Shown: in pieces, positions 36,651 through 47,245 of the stretch
Position numbering within the stretch: the stretch's first letter is position 1
How the letters are laid out: each line of letters starts with the position of its first letter
Assembly (NCBI GenBank): GCA_963847615.1
Contig: CAWKAN010000012.1
Span: 124,001 to 188,000, forward strand
Direction of reading: 5' to 3'
Source of the DNA: Palsa-883 sp963847615
Lineage (GTDB): Bacteria > Pseudomonadota > Alphaproteobacteria > Acetobacterales > Acetobacteraceae
DNA length: 64,000 nucleotides
Made by a program: the position numbers and the translations under genes
The notes under the pieces: generated by a model
The model's database searches: none
What the model was told of the DNA's origin: nothing
What the model saw: only the letters and a program-made list of their open reading frames with translations

Positions 36651-37976
36651 ATGGATGAGCGCGTAGACCGGACGGAAACCGAAAGCCCCGGCTTGTCGCG
36701 CCCGGCACGCCGCGGCCGCGGGCGCTGGCTGCTGCTGCTCGGACTGCTGCTCGCGGCCGGGATCGGCGCGGCCGTCTGGCACCGCACCCATCAGGCGAGC
36801 GCTCCGGCCCGGCCATACGGCGCCGGCGCCCCGCCACAGCCGGTCGGCGCCGCCACGGTCGACAAGGGCGACATCCGCGTCGTGCTGAACGAGCTTGGCA
36901 CCGTCACGCCGCTCGCCAATGTCACGGTGAAGACGCAGATCAGCGGCCAGTTGCTCGATGTCGGGTTCCGGGAAGGCCAGATGGTCGCCAAGGGCGATTT
37001 CCTGGCGCAGGTCGATCCGCGGCCCTATCAGGTGGCCTTGGAGAAGGACCAGGGCCAGCTCGCGCACGACCAGGGGCTGCTCGACCAGGCGCAGGCCGAT
37101 CTGAAGCGCTACCAGACGCTGGGCCGGCAGGACTCGATCGCCCGCCAGCAGGTCGAGGATCAGCGCTTCGTTGTGGAGCAGTACCAGGGCACGGTGAAGG
37201 TCGATCAGGGCGTGATCGACAACGACAAGCTCAATATGGCCTATTGCCGCATCACCGCGCCGGTCAGCGGGCGGGCCGGGCTGCGCCAGGTCGATCCCGG
37301 CAACTACGTGCAGCTGTCGGACCCGAACGGGATCGTCGTGCTGACGCAACTCGATCCGATTTCCGTCCTCTTTACGGTTGCCCAGGACAACCTGCCGCAG
37401 ATCATGCAGCGGCTCGATGCCGGGGCGGTGTTGCCGGTCGACGCCTATGACCGGTCCAACACGACCAGGCTGGCCACCGGCAAGGTCGCGGCGGTGGACA
37501 ACCAGATCAACACCACCACCGGCACGGTCAACATCCGCGCGGTGTTCCCGAACCCGAAGGACGCGTTTTTCCCCAACCAGTTCGTCAATGCGCGGCTGCT
37601 GGTGAACACGCTGCACGACGTGACGCGCGTGCCGGTGACGGCGGTGCAGCAGGGCGCGCCGGGTGCCTTCGTCTACGTGATCAACGCCAACAACACGGTG
37701 TCGGTGAAGACGGTGACGCTCGGCGTGACGGACGGGCGGCTGGTGCAGGTACTGTCCGGCCTGTCACCGGGGGACCGCGTGGTGACCGATGGCACCGACC
37801 GGCTGCGCGATGGCGCCAAGGTGACGGTACCGGCCGCCCAAGGAAATCGGGCCGACCAGGGAAATCCGGCCGCCGCGGGAAAGACGACGGCAACGTCGGG
37901 GCCTGAGCGGGGCGGCGCCGCGCCGCGCGCCACCGTGCCGGGCAGCGGGCGACACCGCGGCCAGCAGGGTCCGTGA
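36651..37976 (+). CDS. mdtA: RND efflux periplasmic adaptor (MdtA-like)
   Basis: 441 residues from ATG 36651. One N-terminal membrane anchor (WLLLLGLLLAAGIGAAVW) is followed by the barrel-sandwich and hairpin regions; MdtA features include VTVKTQISGQL, VDPRPYQVALEKDQGQLAHD and APVSGRAGLRQVDPGNYVQ. It bridges the inner-membrane pump and the outer-membrane channel encoded downstream. The C-terminal 45 residues are a low-complexity tail. It is divergent from dadA. Confidence 0.9.
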   Translation: MDERVDRTETESPGLSRPARRGRGRWLLLLGLLLAAGIGAAVWHRTHQASAPARPYGAGAPPQPVGAATVDKGDIRVVLNELGTVTPLANVTVKTQISGQLLDVGFREGQMVAKGDFLAQVDPRPYQVALEKDQGQLAHDQGLLDQAQADLKRYQTLGRQDSIARQQVEDQRFVVEQYQGTVKVDQGVIDNDKLNMAYCRITAPVSGRAGLRQVDPGNYVQLSDPNGIVVLTQLDPISVLFTVAQDNLPQIMQRLDAGAVLPVDAYDRSNTTRLATGKVAAVDNQINTTTGTVNIRAVFPNPKDAFFPNQFVNARLLVNTLHDVTRVPVTAVQQGAPGAFVYVINANNTVSVKTVTLGVTDGRLVQVLSGLSPGDRVVTDGTDRLRDGAKVTVPAAQGNRADQGNPAAAGKTTATSGPERGGAAPRATVPGSGRHRGQQGP

Positions 37977-37992
37977 CGCGGCGGGCGGCGCC

Positions 37993-40900
37993 ATGAACCC
38001 CTCGCGCATCTTCATCGAGCGCCCGGTGGGGACGTCGCTGCTGATGGCGGCGATCCTGCTCGCCGGCATGGCGGGGTTCTTCTTCCTGCCGGTCTCCGCG
38101 CTGCCCGAGGTCGATTACCCGACGATCCAGGTGCAGACCTTCTACCCCGGCGCCAGCCCGGAGGTGATGACCTCCTCGGTCACCGCGCCGCTCGAGGTGC
38201 AGTTCGGCCAGATGCCGAGCCTCAACCAGATGTTCTCCACCAGCTCGGCCGGCGCCTCGGTCATCACGCTGCAGTTCGGCCTGGACCTCAGCCTGGATGT
38301 GGCGGAGCAGGAGGTGCAGGCGGCGATCAATGCGGCGGGCAACCTGCTGCCGGCGGACCTGCCGGCGCCGCCGATCTACGCCAAGGTGAACCCGGCCGAC
38401 GCGCCGATCCTGACGCTCGCGCTGACCTCGAAAACGCTGCCGCTTACCGATATCGAAACGATCGGCGAGACGCAACTGGCGCAGAAGATCTCCCAGCAGC
38501 CCGGCGTCGGGCTGGTGAGCATCGGCGGCGGGGAGCGTCCGGCAGTGCGCATCCAGGTCAATCCGCGCGCGCTGGCGGCGAACGGGCTGAACATCGATGA
38601 TCTGCGCACCACGCTGGGCAATGCCAACGTCAACACGCCGAAGGGCGGCTTCGACGGCCCGACGCGGGCGACGACGATCAACGCCAACGACCAGATCCAA
38701 AGTGCCGGCGACTACGCCAATCTGGTGATCGCCTACCGCAACGGCGCGCCGGTGCATCTGCGCGATGTCGCCACGGTGGTGCAGGGGGCGGAGAACACCA
38801 AGCTCGGCGCCTGGGCCAACACCACGCCGGCGGTGATCCTCAACGTGCAGCGCCAGCCCGGCGCCAACGTCATCGCCGTGGTGGACACCATCAAGCGCCT
38901 GCTGCCGCAGTTGCAGCTTGGCCTGCCGCCGGCACTGGACGTCGCGGTGCTGACCGACCGCACCACGACGATCCGCGCCTCGGTCGCCGATGTGGAGTTC
39001 GAGCTGGGGTTGGCGGTGATCCTGGTCGTGCTGGTGATCTTCCTGTTCCTGCGCAACCTGCCGGCCACCGTGATTCCCAGCCTGTCGGTCCCGATGTCCC
39101 TGGTCGGCACCTTCGGCGGTGATGTACCTGCTGGGCTTCAGCCTGGACAATCTGTCGTTGATGTCGCTGACGATCTCGACCGGCTTCGTGGTCGACGACG
39201 CCATCGTGATGATCGAGAATATCTCGCGCTACGTGGAGGCCGGCGACAGCCCGATGGCAGCGGCGCTGAAGGGGTCCGGGCAGATCGGCTTCACCATCAT
39301 ATCATTGACCGTATCACTGATCGCCGTGCTGATCCCGCTGCTGTTCATGGGCGATGTGGTCGGGCGGCTGTTCCACGAGTTCGCCATCACGCTGTCGGTC
39401 ACCATCGTCATCTCCGCGGTGGTGTCGCTGACCCTGGTGCCGATGATGTGCGCGCGGCTGGTGCGCCATCATCCGGACGCGGAACGGACCCGCTTCGACC
39501 TGGCGGCCGAGCACGGTTTCAACTGGGTGATCCGGCAGTACGACCGCGCGCTGAACGTGGTGCTGGATCATCAGCCGCTCATGCTGCTGATCTTCGGTAT
39601 CACGCTGGTGGTGACCGTGGTGCTGTATGCGGTGGCGCCCAAGGGGTTCTTCCCGGTGCAGGACACCGGCGTGATCCAGGGCATCTCGGTCGCGGCGCAG
39701 TCGATCTCCTACGACGCGATGAGCGAGCGGCAGCAGGCACTGGCGGCCGCCATCCTGAAGGATCCGGACGTGGTCAGCCTGTCGTCGTACATCGGCGTCG
39801 ACGGCACCAACATGACGTTGAACGCCGGGCGTTTCCTGATCAACCTGCGCCCGCGCGACGACCGCACGCTGCCCGCCGCCGCGATCGCCAGGCGGATCGA
39901 GCAGGAGACGGCCGACGTGCCGGGCATGACGCTCTATCTGCAGCCGGTGCAGGACCTGACGCTCGACGCCTCGCTCAGCCGCACGCAGTACCAGTTCGTG
40001 TTGGAGAACCCGAACCTGAGCGCGTTCGATACCTGGGTGCCGAAGCTGCTTGACCAGTTGCGCCAGGCGCCGGAGCTGACCGACATCGCCAGCGACCTGC
40101 AGCAGCAGGGGCTGACGCTTGATCTGGTGATCGATCGCGCCACCGCGGCGCGCTTCGGCATCACGCCGGCGACGGTGGACAACACGCTGTACGATCTGTT
40201 CGGACAGCGCATCATCTCCACCATCTACACGCAGTCCAACCAGTACCGCGTGATCATGGAGGCGGCGCCGGGCCTGCAACAGTCACTGGCCGGCCTGTCG
40301 AGCGATCTACCTGCCGACCGCGCTGACCACCAGCGGGCAGGTGCCGCTGTCGGCGATCGTGCACGTGGAGCAGCACGCCGGGCCGCTCGCCATCCAGCAC
40401 CTGGGGCAGTTTCCCGCCACCACGATCTCGTTCGACACCGCGCCGGGATCATCGCTCGGCGCCGCGGTGACCGCGGTCCGCCAGGCGGAACAGGACATCG
40501 CTCTGCCGGACAGCTTCATCACCGCCTTCCAGGGCGCCGCCGCGGCGCTGGGGGCTTCGCTCAGCAACGAGCTGCTGCTGGTGCTGGCGGCGATCGTCAC
40601 CGTCTACATCGTGCTCGGCGTGCTGTACGAAAGCTTCATCCACCCGATCACCATCCTGTCCACGCTGCCCTCGGCCGGCGTCGGCGCGCTGGTGGCACTG
40701 CTGATCGCCGGCGATGAGATCGACGTGGTCTCGATCATCGGCATCATCCTGCTGATCGGCATCGTCAAGAAGAACGCCATCATGATGATCGACTTCGCGC
40801 ATCGTCGCCGAGCGCGACGAGGGCAAGGCGCCGCGCGAGGCGATCCATCAGGCCTGCCTGCTGCGCTTCCGCCCGATCATGATGACGACGATGGCCGCCC

Positions 40901-41112
40901 TGCTCGGCGCGCTGCCGCTGATGCTGGGCGCGGGGACCGGTTCGGAGCTGCGCCGTCCGCTGGGCGTGGCGATCGTCGGCGGGCTGATCTTCAGTCAGGT
41001 GCTGACCCTGTTCACCACGCCGGTGATCTACCTGATGTTCGATCGGCTGAGCGTGCGGCTGCGTGGCCGCCGCGCCCCGGACCGGCTGGCTGATGGCGGG
41101 GTGGCGGATTGA
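37993..41112 (+). pseudogene. mdtB: RND efflux pump subunit MdtB, three +1 frame breaks
   Basis: Starts ATG 37993 (MNPSRIFIERPVGTS) and ends at TGA 41110-41112. The pieces cover a full RND protein, including GFVVDDAIVMIENI, the two large periplasmic loops and IVKKNAIMMIDFA. Frame changes lie near 39118 (GTFGG-VMYLLG), 40304 (LSS-IYLPTALTTSGQ) and 40801 (DFA-IVAERDEGKAP). Each needs removal of one base, and 3117 bases then code for 1038 residues, the normal size. Nothing else looks decayed. Consensus error or recent inactivation are possible. Confidence 0.88.
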
Positions 41113-44100
41113 ACCTCTCCGCCCCCTTCGTTGCGCGCCCGGTTGCCACCACGCTGCTGACCATCGGCATCGCAATGGCCGGGGTCTTCGCCTATTTCAA
41201 GCTGCCGGTCTCGCCGCTGCCGCAGGTGGATTTCCCGACGATCATGGTGCAGGCGCAGCTTCCCGGCGCCAGCCCGGACACCGTGGCGACCTCGGTCGCC
41301 AGCACCACTGGAGCGGCATCTCGGCACGATCGCCGACGTAACCGAAATGACCTCGACCAGCTCGGTGGGCTCGGCCCGCATCGTGCTGCAGTTCAGCCTC
41401 AGTCGTGACATCAACGGCGCCGCGCGCGACGTGCAGGCGGCGATCAACGCGGCGCGCGCCGACCTGCCGGCCAGCCTGCGCAGCAACCCGACCTATCGCA
41501 AGGTCAACCCGGCCGACGCGCCGGTGCTGATCCTGGCACTGACCTCCAGCACCCTGACGCGCGGGCAGGTCTACGACGCGGCGAGCAATGTGATGGGCCA
41601 GCGCCTGTCGCAGATCACCGGCATCGGTCAGGTGCTGATCGGCGGCGCGGCACAGCCCGCGGTGCGGGTGGAACTGAACCCGCAGCCGCTGTTCAAATAC
41701 GGCATCGGCCTGGAGGACGTGCGCGCGGCGCTGGCCTCGGCCAACGCCAACAGCCCGAAGGGTGCGATCGAGGATGGCGGCCAGCACGATCAGATCTACA
41801 CCAACGATCAGTCGCTGTCGGCGGCGGACTACAAGCCGCTGATCCTCGCCTGGCGCAATGGCGCGCCGGTCAAGTTGTCGGACGTCGCCGACGTGATCGA
41901 TTCGGTGGAGAATGTGCGCAACGCGGGCCTGGCCGACGGCAAGCCCGCGGTGCTCGTGATGCTGTTCCGTCAGCCGGGCGCCAACATCATCGACACGGTG
42001 GACTCCGTGAACGCGGCGCTGCCGGAACTGGAGGCGGCGCTGCCGAGCGATGTTCAGGTGACCATCGCGAATGATCGCACCACGACGATCCGCGCTGCGC
42101 TGCACGACACCGAATTGACGCTGCTGCTGGCGGTGGCGCTGGTGACGCTGGTGGTGTTCCTGTTCCTGCGCGACTGGCGTGCGACGCTGATCCCCGCCGT
42201 TGCCGTGCCGATCTCGATCATCGGCACCTTCGGCGCGATGTATCTGCTGGGCTACAGCCTGGACAATCTGTCGCTGATGGCGTTGACGGTGGCGACCGGC
42301 TTCGTGGTGGATGACGCTATCGTCGTGCTGGAGAACATCCAGCGGCATATCGAGGAGGGTGAGGACCGGCTTGAGGCGGTGCTGCGCGGCGCGCGCCAGG
42401 TGGGGTTCACCGTCATCTCGATCAGCCTGTCGCTGATCGCGGTGTTCATTCCGATCCTGCTGATGGGTGGCATCGTCGGGCGGCTGTTCCGCGAATTCGC
42501 GGTGACCCTGTCGCTCGCCATCCTGATCTCGATGGTGATCTCGCTCACCACCACGCCGATGATGTGCGCGCTGGTGCTGCGGCCTCAAATGGATCGTGCC
42601 CAAAGGGATCGTACCCTGGCGGATCGCCAACGGACCGGCGACCGGCCACGCCGGCGCAGCCTGTTCGATCGCGCGTTGGACCTGTATGAGCGGACGCTGG
42701 GCTGGGCGCTGCGCCACAGCGCGCTGCTGATGCTGATCCTGCTGCTGTGCGTGGCATTGAACGTCGCGCTGTTCACGATCATTCCGAAAGGGTTCTTTCC
42801 GGAGCAGGACACCGGTCGGCTGATGGGTGGCATGCAGGCCGACCAGAGCACCTCGTTCCAGGCGATGCAGATCAAGCTGCAACAGATGGTTTCGATCGTG
42901 CAGCATGACCCGGCGGTGGACCACGTGGTCGGTTTCACCGGTTCGAGCGGGGTTCGGCTCGACCAATACCGGCTCGGTGTTCATCGCGCTGAAGCCGCTC
43001 GGCCAGCGGCCCGCGATGGACAAGGTGATGGCCGATCTGCGTCGCGCGCTGGCGGTGGTGCCGGGGGCGCGGCTGTTCCTGATGCCGATCCAGGACATCA
43101 GGGTCGGCGGCCGGCAGTCCAACGCCGCGTACCAGTACACGCTGCAAGGCGACTCGACGGCGGAAGTCTATGAATGGGCGCCCAAGCTGCAGGCCGCGCT
43201 GGAGCACAACAAGGCGCTGCAGGATGTCAATTCCGACCAGCAGCAAAAGGGTTTGGAGACCGACCTGGTGATCGACCGGGCGACCGCGAGCCGGCTGGGC
43301 CTTTCGGTCAGCCAGGTCGACAACACATTGTATGACGCCTTCGGCCAGCGGCAGGTCTCGACCATCTACCAGGCACAGAACCAGTATCACGTGATCATGG
43401 AGGTGGCGCCGCGCTACTGGCAGAGCCCCGACATGCTGAAGCAGATCTACGTCAGCACCACGGGCGGGTCGGCGCGCGGCAGCGAAACCACCAATGCGGT
43501 GGTCGGCACCGTTGTCGCGGCAGGCACCACGAATACCGCGGCGAGCATCGCGGCCAGCTCCGCGCGCAACGCGGCGACCAATGCGCTGGCCAACACCGGC
43601 AAGGGCGGCGCGTCGGCCGGCGCCGCGGTCAGCACCAGCCAGGAGACGATGGTGCCGCTGGCGGCATTCAGCCATTACGGGATCGGCAACACGCCGCTCG
43701 CGGTCAACCATCAGGGACCGTTCGTCGCCGCAACGATCTCGTTCAATCTCGCGCCGGGCTATTCGCTCAGCGACGCCGCCGCGGCGATCGACCAGGCGGT
43801 ACGCACGATCGGCATGCCCGCCAGCATCCATGGCAGCTTCCAGGGGACCGCGAGCACGTTCCAGGCGTCGCTCGCCAGCGAACCGATCCTGATCCTGTCG
43901 GCGCTGGTCGCGATCTACATCGTGCTCGGCGTCCTGTACGAGAGCCTGGTGCATCCGATCACCATCCTGTCCACCCTGCCCTCGGCCGGCATCGGCGCGT
44001 CGCTGGCGTTGCTGCTGTTCCACATCGAATTCAGCATCATCGCGCTGATCGGCGTGATCCTGTTGATCGGCATCGTGAAGAAGAACGCCATCCTGATGAT

Positions 44101-44422
44101 CGATTTCGCATTGGAAGCGGAACGGACGCGCGACCTGACCCCGCGCGAGGCGATCTTCGAAGCCTGTCTCAAGCGATTTCGCCCGATCATGATGACCACA
44201 ATGGCGGCGATGCTCGGCGCGATGCCGCTGGCGCTGAGTTTCGGCAACGGGGCCGAGATGCGCCAGCCGCTGGGGATCGCCATCGTCGGCGGGCTGATCG
44301 TGAGCCAGGTGCTGACCTTGTACACCACGCCGGTGCTGTACCTGTATCTCGACCGCTTCCGCCTGGCCTCGCGCCGGCGTTGGCGCCGCGCCTTCCCGCT
44401 GGCCTCGGGAGCGGCGGAGTGA
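41109..44422 (+). pseudogene. mdtC: RND efflux pump subunit MdtC, two +1 frame breaks
   Basis: Starts at TTG 41109 (reads MNLSAPFVARPVATTLL), overlapping the mdtB stop. Frame changes lie near 41312 (VAS-PLERHLGTIADVTE) and 42952 (SSG-FGSTNTGSVFIALKP); removing one base at each gives 1103 residues. RND landmarks: GFVVDDAIVVLENI, ALSFGNGAEMRQPLG. A 60-residue insert rich in Ala, Ser and Thr (about 43455-43645) sits between IYVSTTGG and ETMVPLAAF, a loop that is short in usual MdtC. With MdtB it forms a heteromeric proton-driven drug exporter. Confidence 0.88.
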
Positions 44423-45876
44423 CGGGCAGGCGTCGCACTGCGTCGGTTGGCGGCGTGCTTGGGGTCCTGCTGCTGCTCGGCGGCTGCATGGTCGGTCCAA
44501 ACTACAAACGTCCGGACGCGCCGGTGCCGATCACCTACAAGGAACTCGCCGGGTGGAAGCCGGCGACGCCGCGCGACGCCATCGATCGCGGCGCCTGGTG
44601 GTCGATCTACGACGATGCGGAACTGGATCGGTTGGAATCCCAGGTCGCCGTCTCCAACCAGGCCGTGAAGTCCTTCGCGGCAGCCTATCGTGCCGCCACC
44701 GCACTGGTGCGCGAGACCCAGGCGGGGCTGTTTCCGACGATCGGCCTGTCCCCGGGCGTCACCCACAGCCGCTCCGGTGGCGGCATCGGGGGCACCTCGT
44801 CGTCCGGCGCCAGCTTCGGCGGCAGCGGCACCAGCCTCACGCGCACGCAGTACACGGTCGAGGGCAATGCCTCCTGGGCGCCGGATTTCTGGGGCAAGAT
44901 CCGCCGGCAGGTCGAAAGCGACGTGGCGGCGGCGCAGGTGAGCGCGGCTGACCTCGCCAATGCCAGGCTGTCGGCGCAGGCGACGCTGGCCATCGCCTAC
45001 ATCAACCTGCGCTACGAGGATACGTTGCAGCGGCTGCTGAGCGAGACGGAAGCGGCCTATCAACGCGCGCTGGAGATCACAAGGAACCAGTACAACGCCG
45101 GCACGGTCTCCAGCGCCGACGTGGTCGCGGCGGAGGCGCAACTGCAGACCACGCAGGCGCAGTTGATCGCGGTGGGGGTGCAGCGCGGCCAGTTCGAGCA
45201 CGCGATCGCCATGCTGACCGGCCATCCGCCGGCGGAGCTGACGATTCCCGTCGCCGCCTTGCCGCACGACGTGCCGGTGGTGCCGGCCGGCATCCCCTCG
45301 ACCCTGCTGGAGCGGCGCCCGGACATTGCTGCCGCGGAACGGCAAATGCAGCAGCAGAACGCGCTGATCGGCGTGGCGATCTCGGCCTACTACCCGGACG
45401 TGACGCTGTCGGCGCTGTTCGGCTTTGCCGGCAATCCGCTGTCGCAGTTGTTTACCACGGCGAACCGCGCCTGGTCGCTGGGAGCGTCGGCGTCGGAGAC
45501 GATCTTCGATGCCGGGTCACGCTCGGCCGCGGTGGAGGCTGCACGCGCCACCTACAACCAATCGGTCGCCACCTACCGTCAGACCGTGCTGACCGCGTTC
45601 CAGCAGATCGAGGACCAGCTTGGCGCGCTGCGCGTGCTGGCGCAGCAGGCCGTCGCCGAGGACGCGGCGGTGGCCTCGGCGCGGCGGGCGGTGGATGTGA
45701 CGTTGAACGAGTACCGCGCCGGCACGGTTGCCTATACGAGTGTGATTATCGAGCAGGCTCTGCTGCTGGCCGACCAGCAGACCGCGCTGGCGATCCAGCA
45801 GAACCGGCTGGTCGCCAGTGTCACGCTGATCGAGGCGCTGGGCGGCGGGTGGAACGCATCCGACCTGCCGAACTAG
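44419..45876 (+). CDS. Outer-membrane efflux lipoprotein (NodT/OprM-like)
   Basis: 485 residues from GTG 44419, overlapping the mdtC stop (GTGA). The lipobox is LLGGC near residue 23, and CMVGPNYKRPDAPVP is the typical NodT/OprM beginning. Two TolC-like OEP domains follow, with APDFWGKIRRQVES and STLLERRPDIAAAERQM as markers. It completes the tripartite pump with MdtABC. Confidence 0.93.
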   Translation: MTGRRRTASVGGVLGVLLLLGGCMVGPNYKRPDAPVPITYKELAGWKPATPRDAIDRGAWWSIYDDAELDRLESQVAVSNQAVKSFAAAYRAATALVRETQAGLFPTIGLSPGVTHSRSGGGIGGTSSSGASFGGSGTSLTRTQYTVEGNASWAPDFWGKIRRQVESDVAAAQVSAADLANARLSAQATLAIAYINLRYEDTLQRLLSETEAAYQRALEITRNQYNAGTVSSADVVAAEAQLQTTQAQLIAVGVQRGQFEHAIAMLTGHPPAELTIPVAALPHDVPVVPAGIPSTLLERRPDIAAAERQMQQQNALIGVAISAYYPDVTLSALFGFAGNPLSQLFTTANRAWSLGASASETIFDAGSRSAAVEAARATYNQSVATYRQTVLTAFQQIEDQLGALRVLAQQAVAEDAAVASARRAVDVTLNEYRAGTVAYTSVIIEQALLLADQQTALAIQQNRLVASVTLIEALGGGWNASDLPN

Positions 45877-45934
45877 CCCGCATCCCCGACGCGCGTGCGC
45901 ACCACCAACTGCCGGGATGGCCGACCGATCGGCG

Positions 45935-47077
45935 CTACACGCCGCCCCACACCTCGCGCGCCACATCGACGCATAACCGCAGCTTGGCCCATTGCTGCGC
46001 CTCGGTCAGCAGGTTGCCTTCCTCGGTCGAGGCGAAGCCGCACTGCGGCGACAGCGCCAACTGCTCCAGCGGCAGGTATTTCGCCGCCGCATCGATCCGC
46101 CGTTTCAGCGCGTCCTTGCTCTCCAGCTCGCCGGTCTTCGACGTCACCAGCCCCAGCACCACAACCTTGTGGCCGCGCGGCACGAAGCGCAGCGGCTCGA
46201 ACCCGCCGGCGCGGTCGCTGTCGTATTCCATGAAATACGCGTCGGCGTTGATCTGGTTGAACAGCACCTCGGCCACCGGCTCGTAGCCGCCCGCGGCCAC
46301 CCAGGAGGAGCGGAAATTGCCCCGGCACAGATGCATGCTGATCGTCATGTCGGCCGGCCGCCCCTCGATCGCCCGGTTGATCATGCCGCCGTAGATCTGC
46401 AGCAGGTTTTCCACGTGCTCGCCGCGCGCGACGAGGCCGGCGATCTGCTCGGGATCGCACAGATAGGCGATGTTCACCTCATCCAGTTGCAGGTAGCGGC
46501 AGCCGGCGGCGGCGAATGCCTGCACCGCGTCGTGATACGCCTCGGCCAGGTCGGCGAAGAACATGTCCATTTCGGGATAGGTCTTCGCGTCGATCGCGCG
46601 CCGCCCGCCGCGAAAATGCACTACGCTGGGCGAGGGGATGGTCTGCTTCGCAATCGCGGTCCGCACCTGGGCCGCGACGAAGCGCCAGTCATCCACCATC
46701 ACCGGCTGGCGCCAGCGGATCGGTCCCGACACGCGCAGCGCGTGCGGCAGCGGCACGTTGCCCTTGAACTGGATCTTCTGCTCGGGTTCGTAGAGCTCCA
46801 CCCCATCCAGGCCGGCGACGAAATCATAATGCCAGTAGGCGCGCCGGTACTCGCCGTCGGTCGCGGCGCGTAACCCGATCTCCCCCTGCTGGCGGATCGC
46901 CGCCCGGATGCAGCGGTCCTCGACCGCGCGCAGCGCCTCGACGGTGATCGTGCCGGCCTTGCGCGCGGCCCGCGCCTCACGCAACTCCGGCGGGCGCAGC
47001 AGGCTGCCGACGTGGTCGGCACGGAACGGCGGGCGGGTGCGCGGTGCGATGGCGGACACGTCGGCTGAACTGGACAT
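45935..47077 (-). CDS. MetE-like cobalamin-independent methyltransferase domain protein
   Basis: 380 residues, corresponding to the C-terminal catalytic barrel of MetE without the N-terminal half. RADHVGSLLRP starts the barrel; zinc ligands fit H and C in SMHLCRGN and C in LSPQCGFAS. Such short MetE-like proteins transfer methyl or alkyl groups to thiols (epoxyalkane-CoM transferases belong here). Substrate unknown. AGGAGG precedes the ATG. Confidence 0.85.
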   Translation of the reverse strand: MSSSADVSAIAPRTRPPFRADHVGSLLRPPELREARAARKAGTITVEALRAVEDRCIRAAIRQQGEIGLRAATDGEYRRAYWHYDFVAGLDGVELYEPEQKIQFKGNVPLPHALRVSGPIRWRQPVMVDDWRFVAAQVRTAIAKQTIPSPSVVHFRGGRRAIDAKTYPEMDMFFADLAEAYHDAVQAFAAAGCRYLQLDEVNIAYLCDPEQIAGLVARGEHVENLLQIYGGMINRAIEGRPADMTISMHLCRGNFRSSWVAAGGYEPVAEVLFNQINADAYFMEYDSDRAGGFEPLRFVPRGHKVVVLGLVTSKTGELESKDALKRRIDAAAKYLPLEQLALSPQCGFASTEEGNLLTEAQQWAKLRLCVDVAREVWGGV

Positions 47078-47194
47078 CCCGATGTTCCTCCTGGCCCCGA
47101 TCGGGCTTCCGCGCGGCCATGCGCCACCGGTCGGGGCCCTGTCAACCAGGGCAATTGCCTGCGGGAAGCACGGCCAGGTGCTCCGCCCCCGGGC

Positions 47195-47233
47195 CCCGCC
47201 AAGGGCGGAGCCCTGGCCTTGCTTCCTGCAAGA
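47195..47233 (-). repeat. Dispersed palindromic repeat, second copy
   Basis: About 26 bases around CCCGCCAAGGGCGGAGCCC and the following CTTGCTTC match, on the opposite strand, the element at 60241-60275. It lies between hpnJ and the MetE-like gene. Confidence 0.55.
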
Positions 47234-47245
47234 AACCGCCGGCGC

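Noticed and set aside
36597..37616. Long open frames antisense to mdtA, and similar antisense frames over many genes
   Set aside because: High GC content makes long antisense frames common; the composition is His/Arg/Asp/Gln-rich with no motifs, and the sense genes are clearly real.
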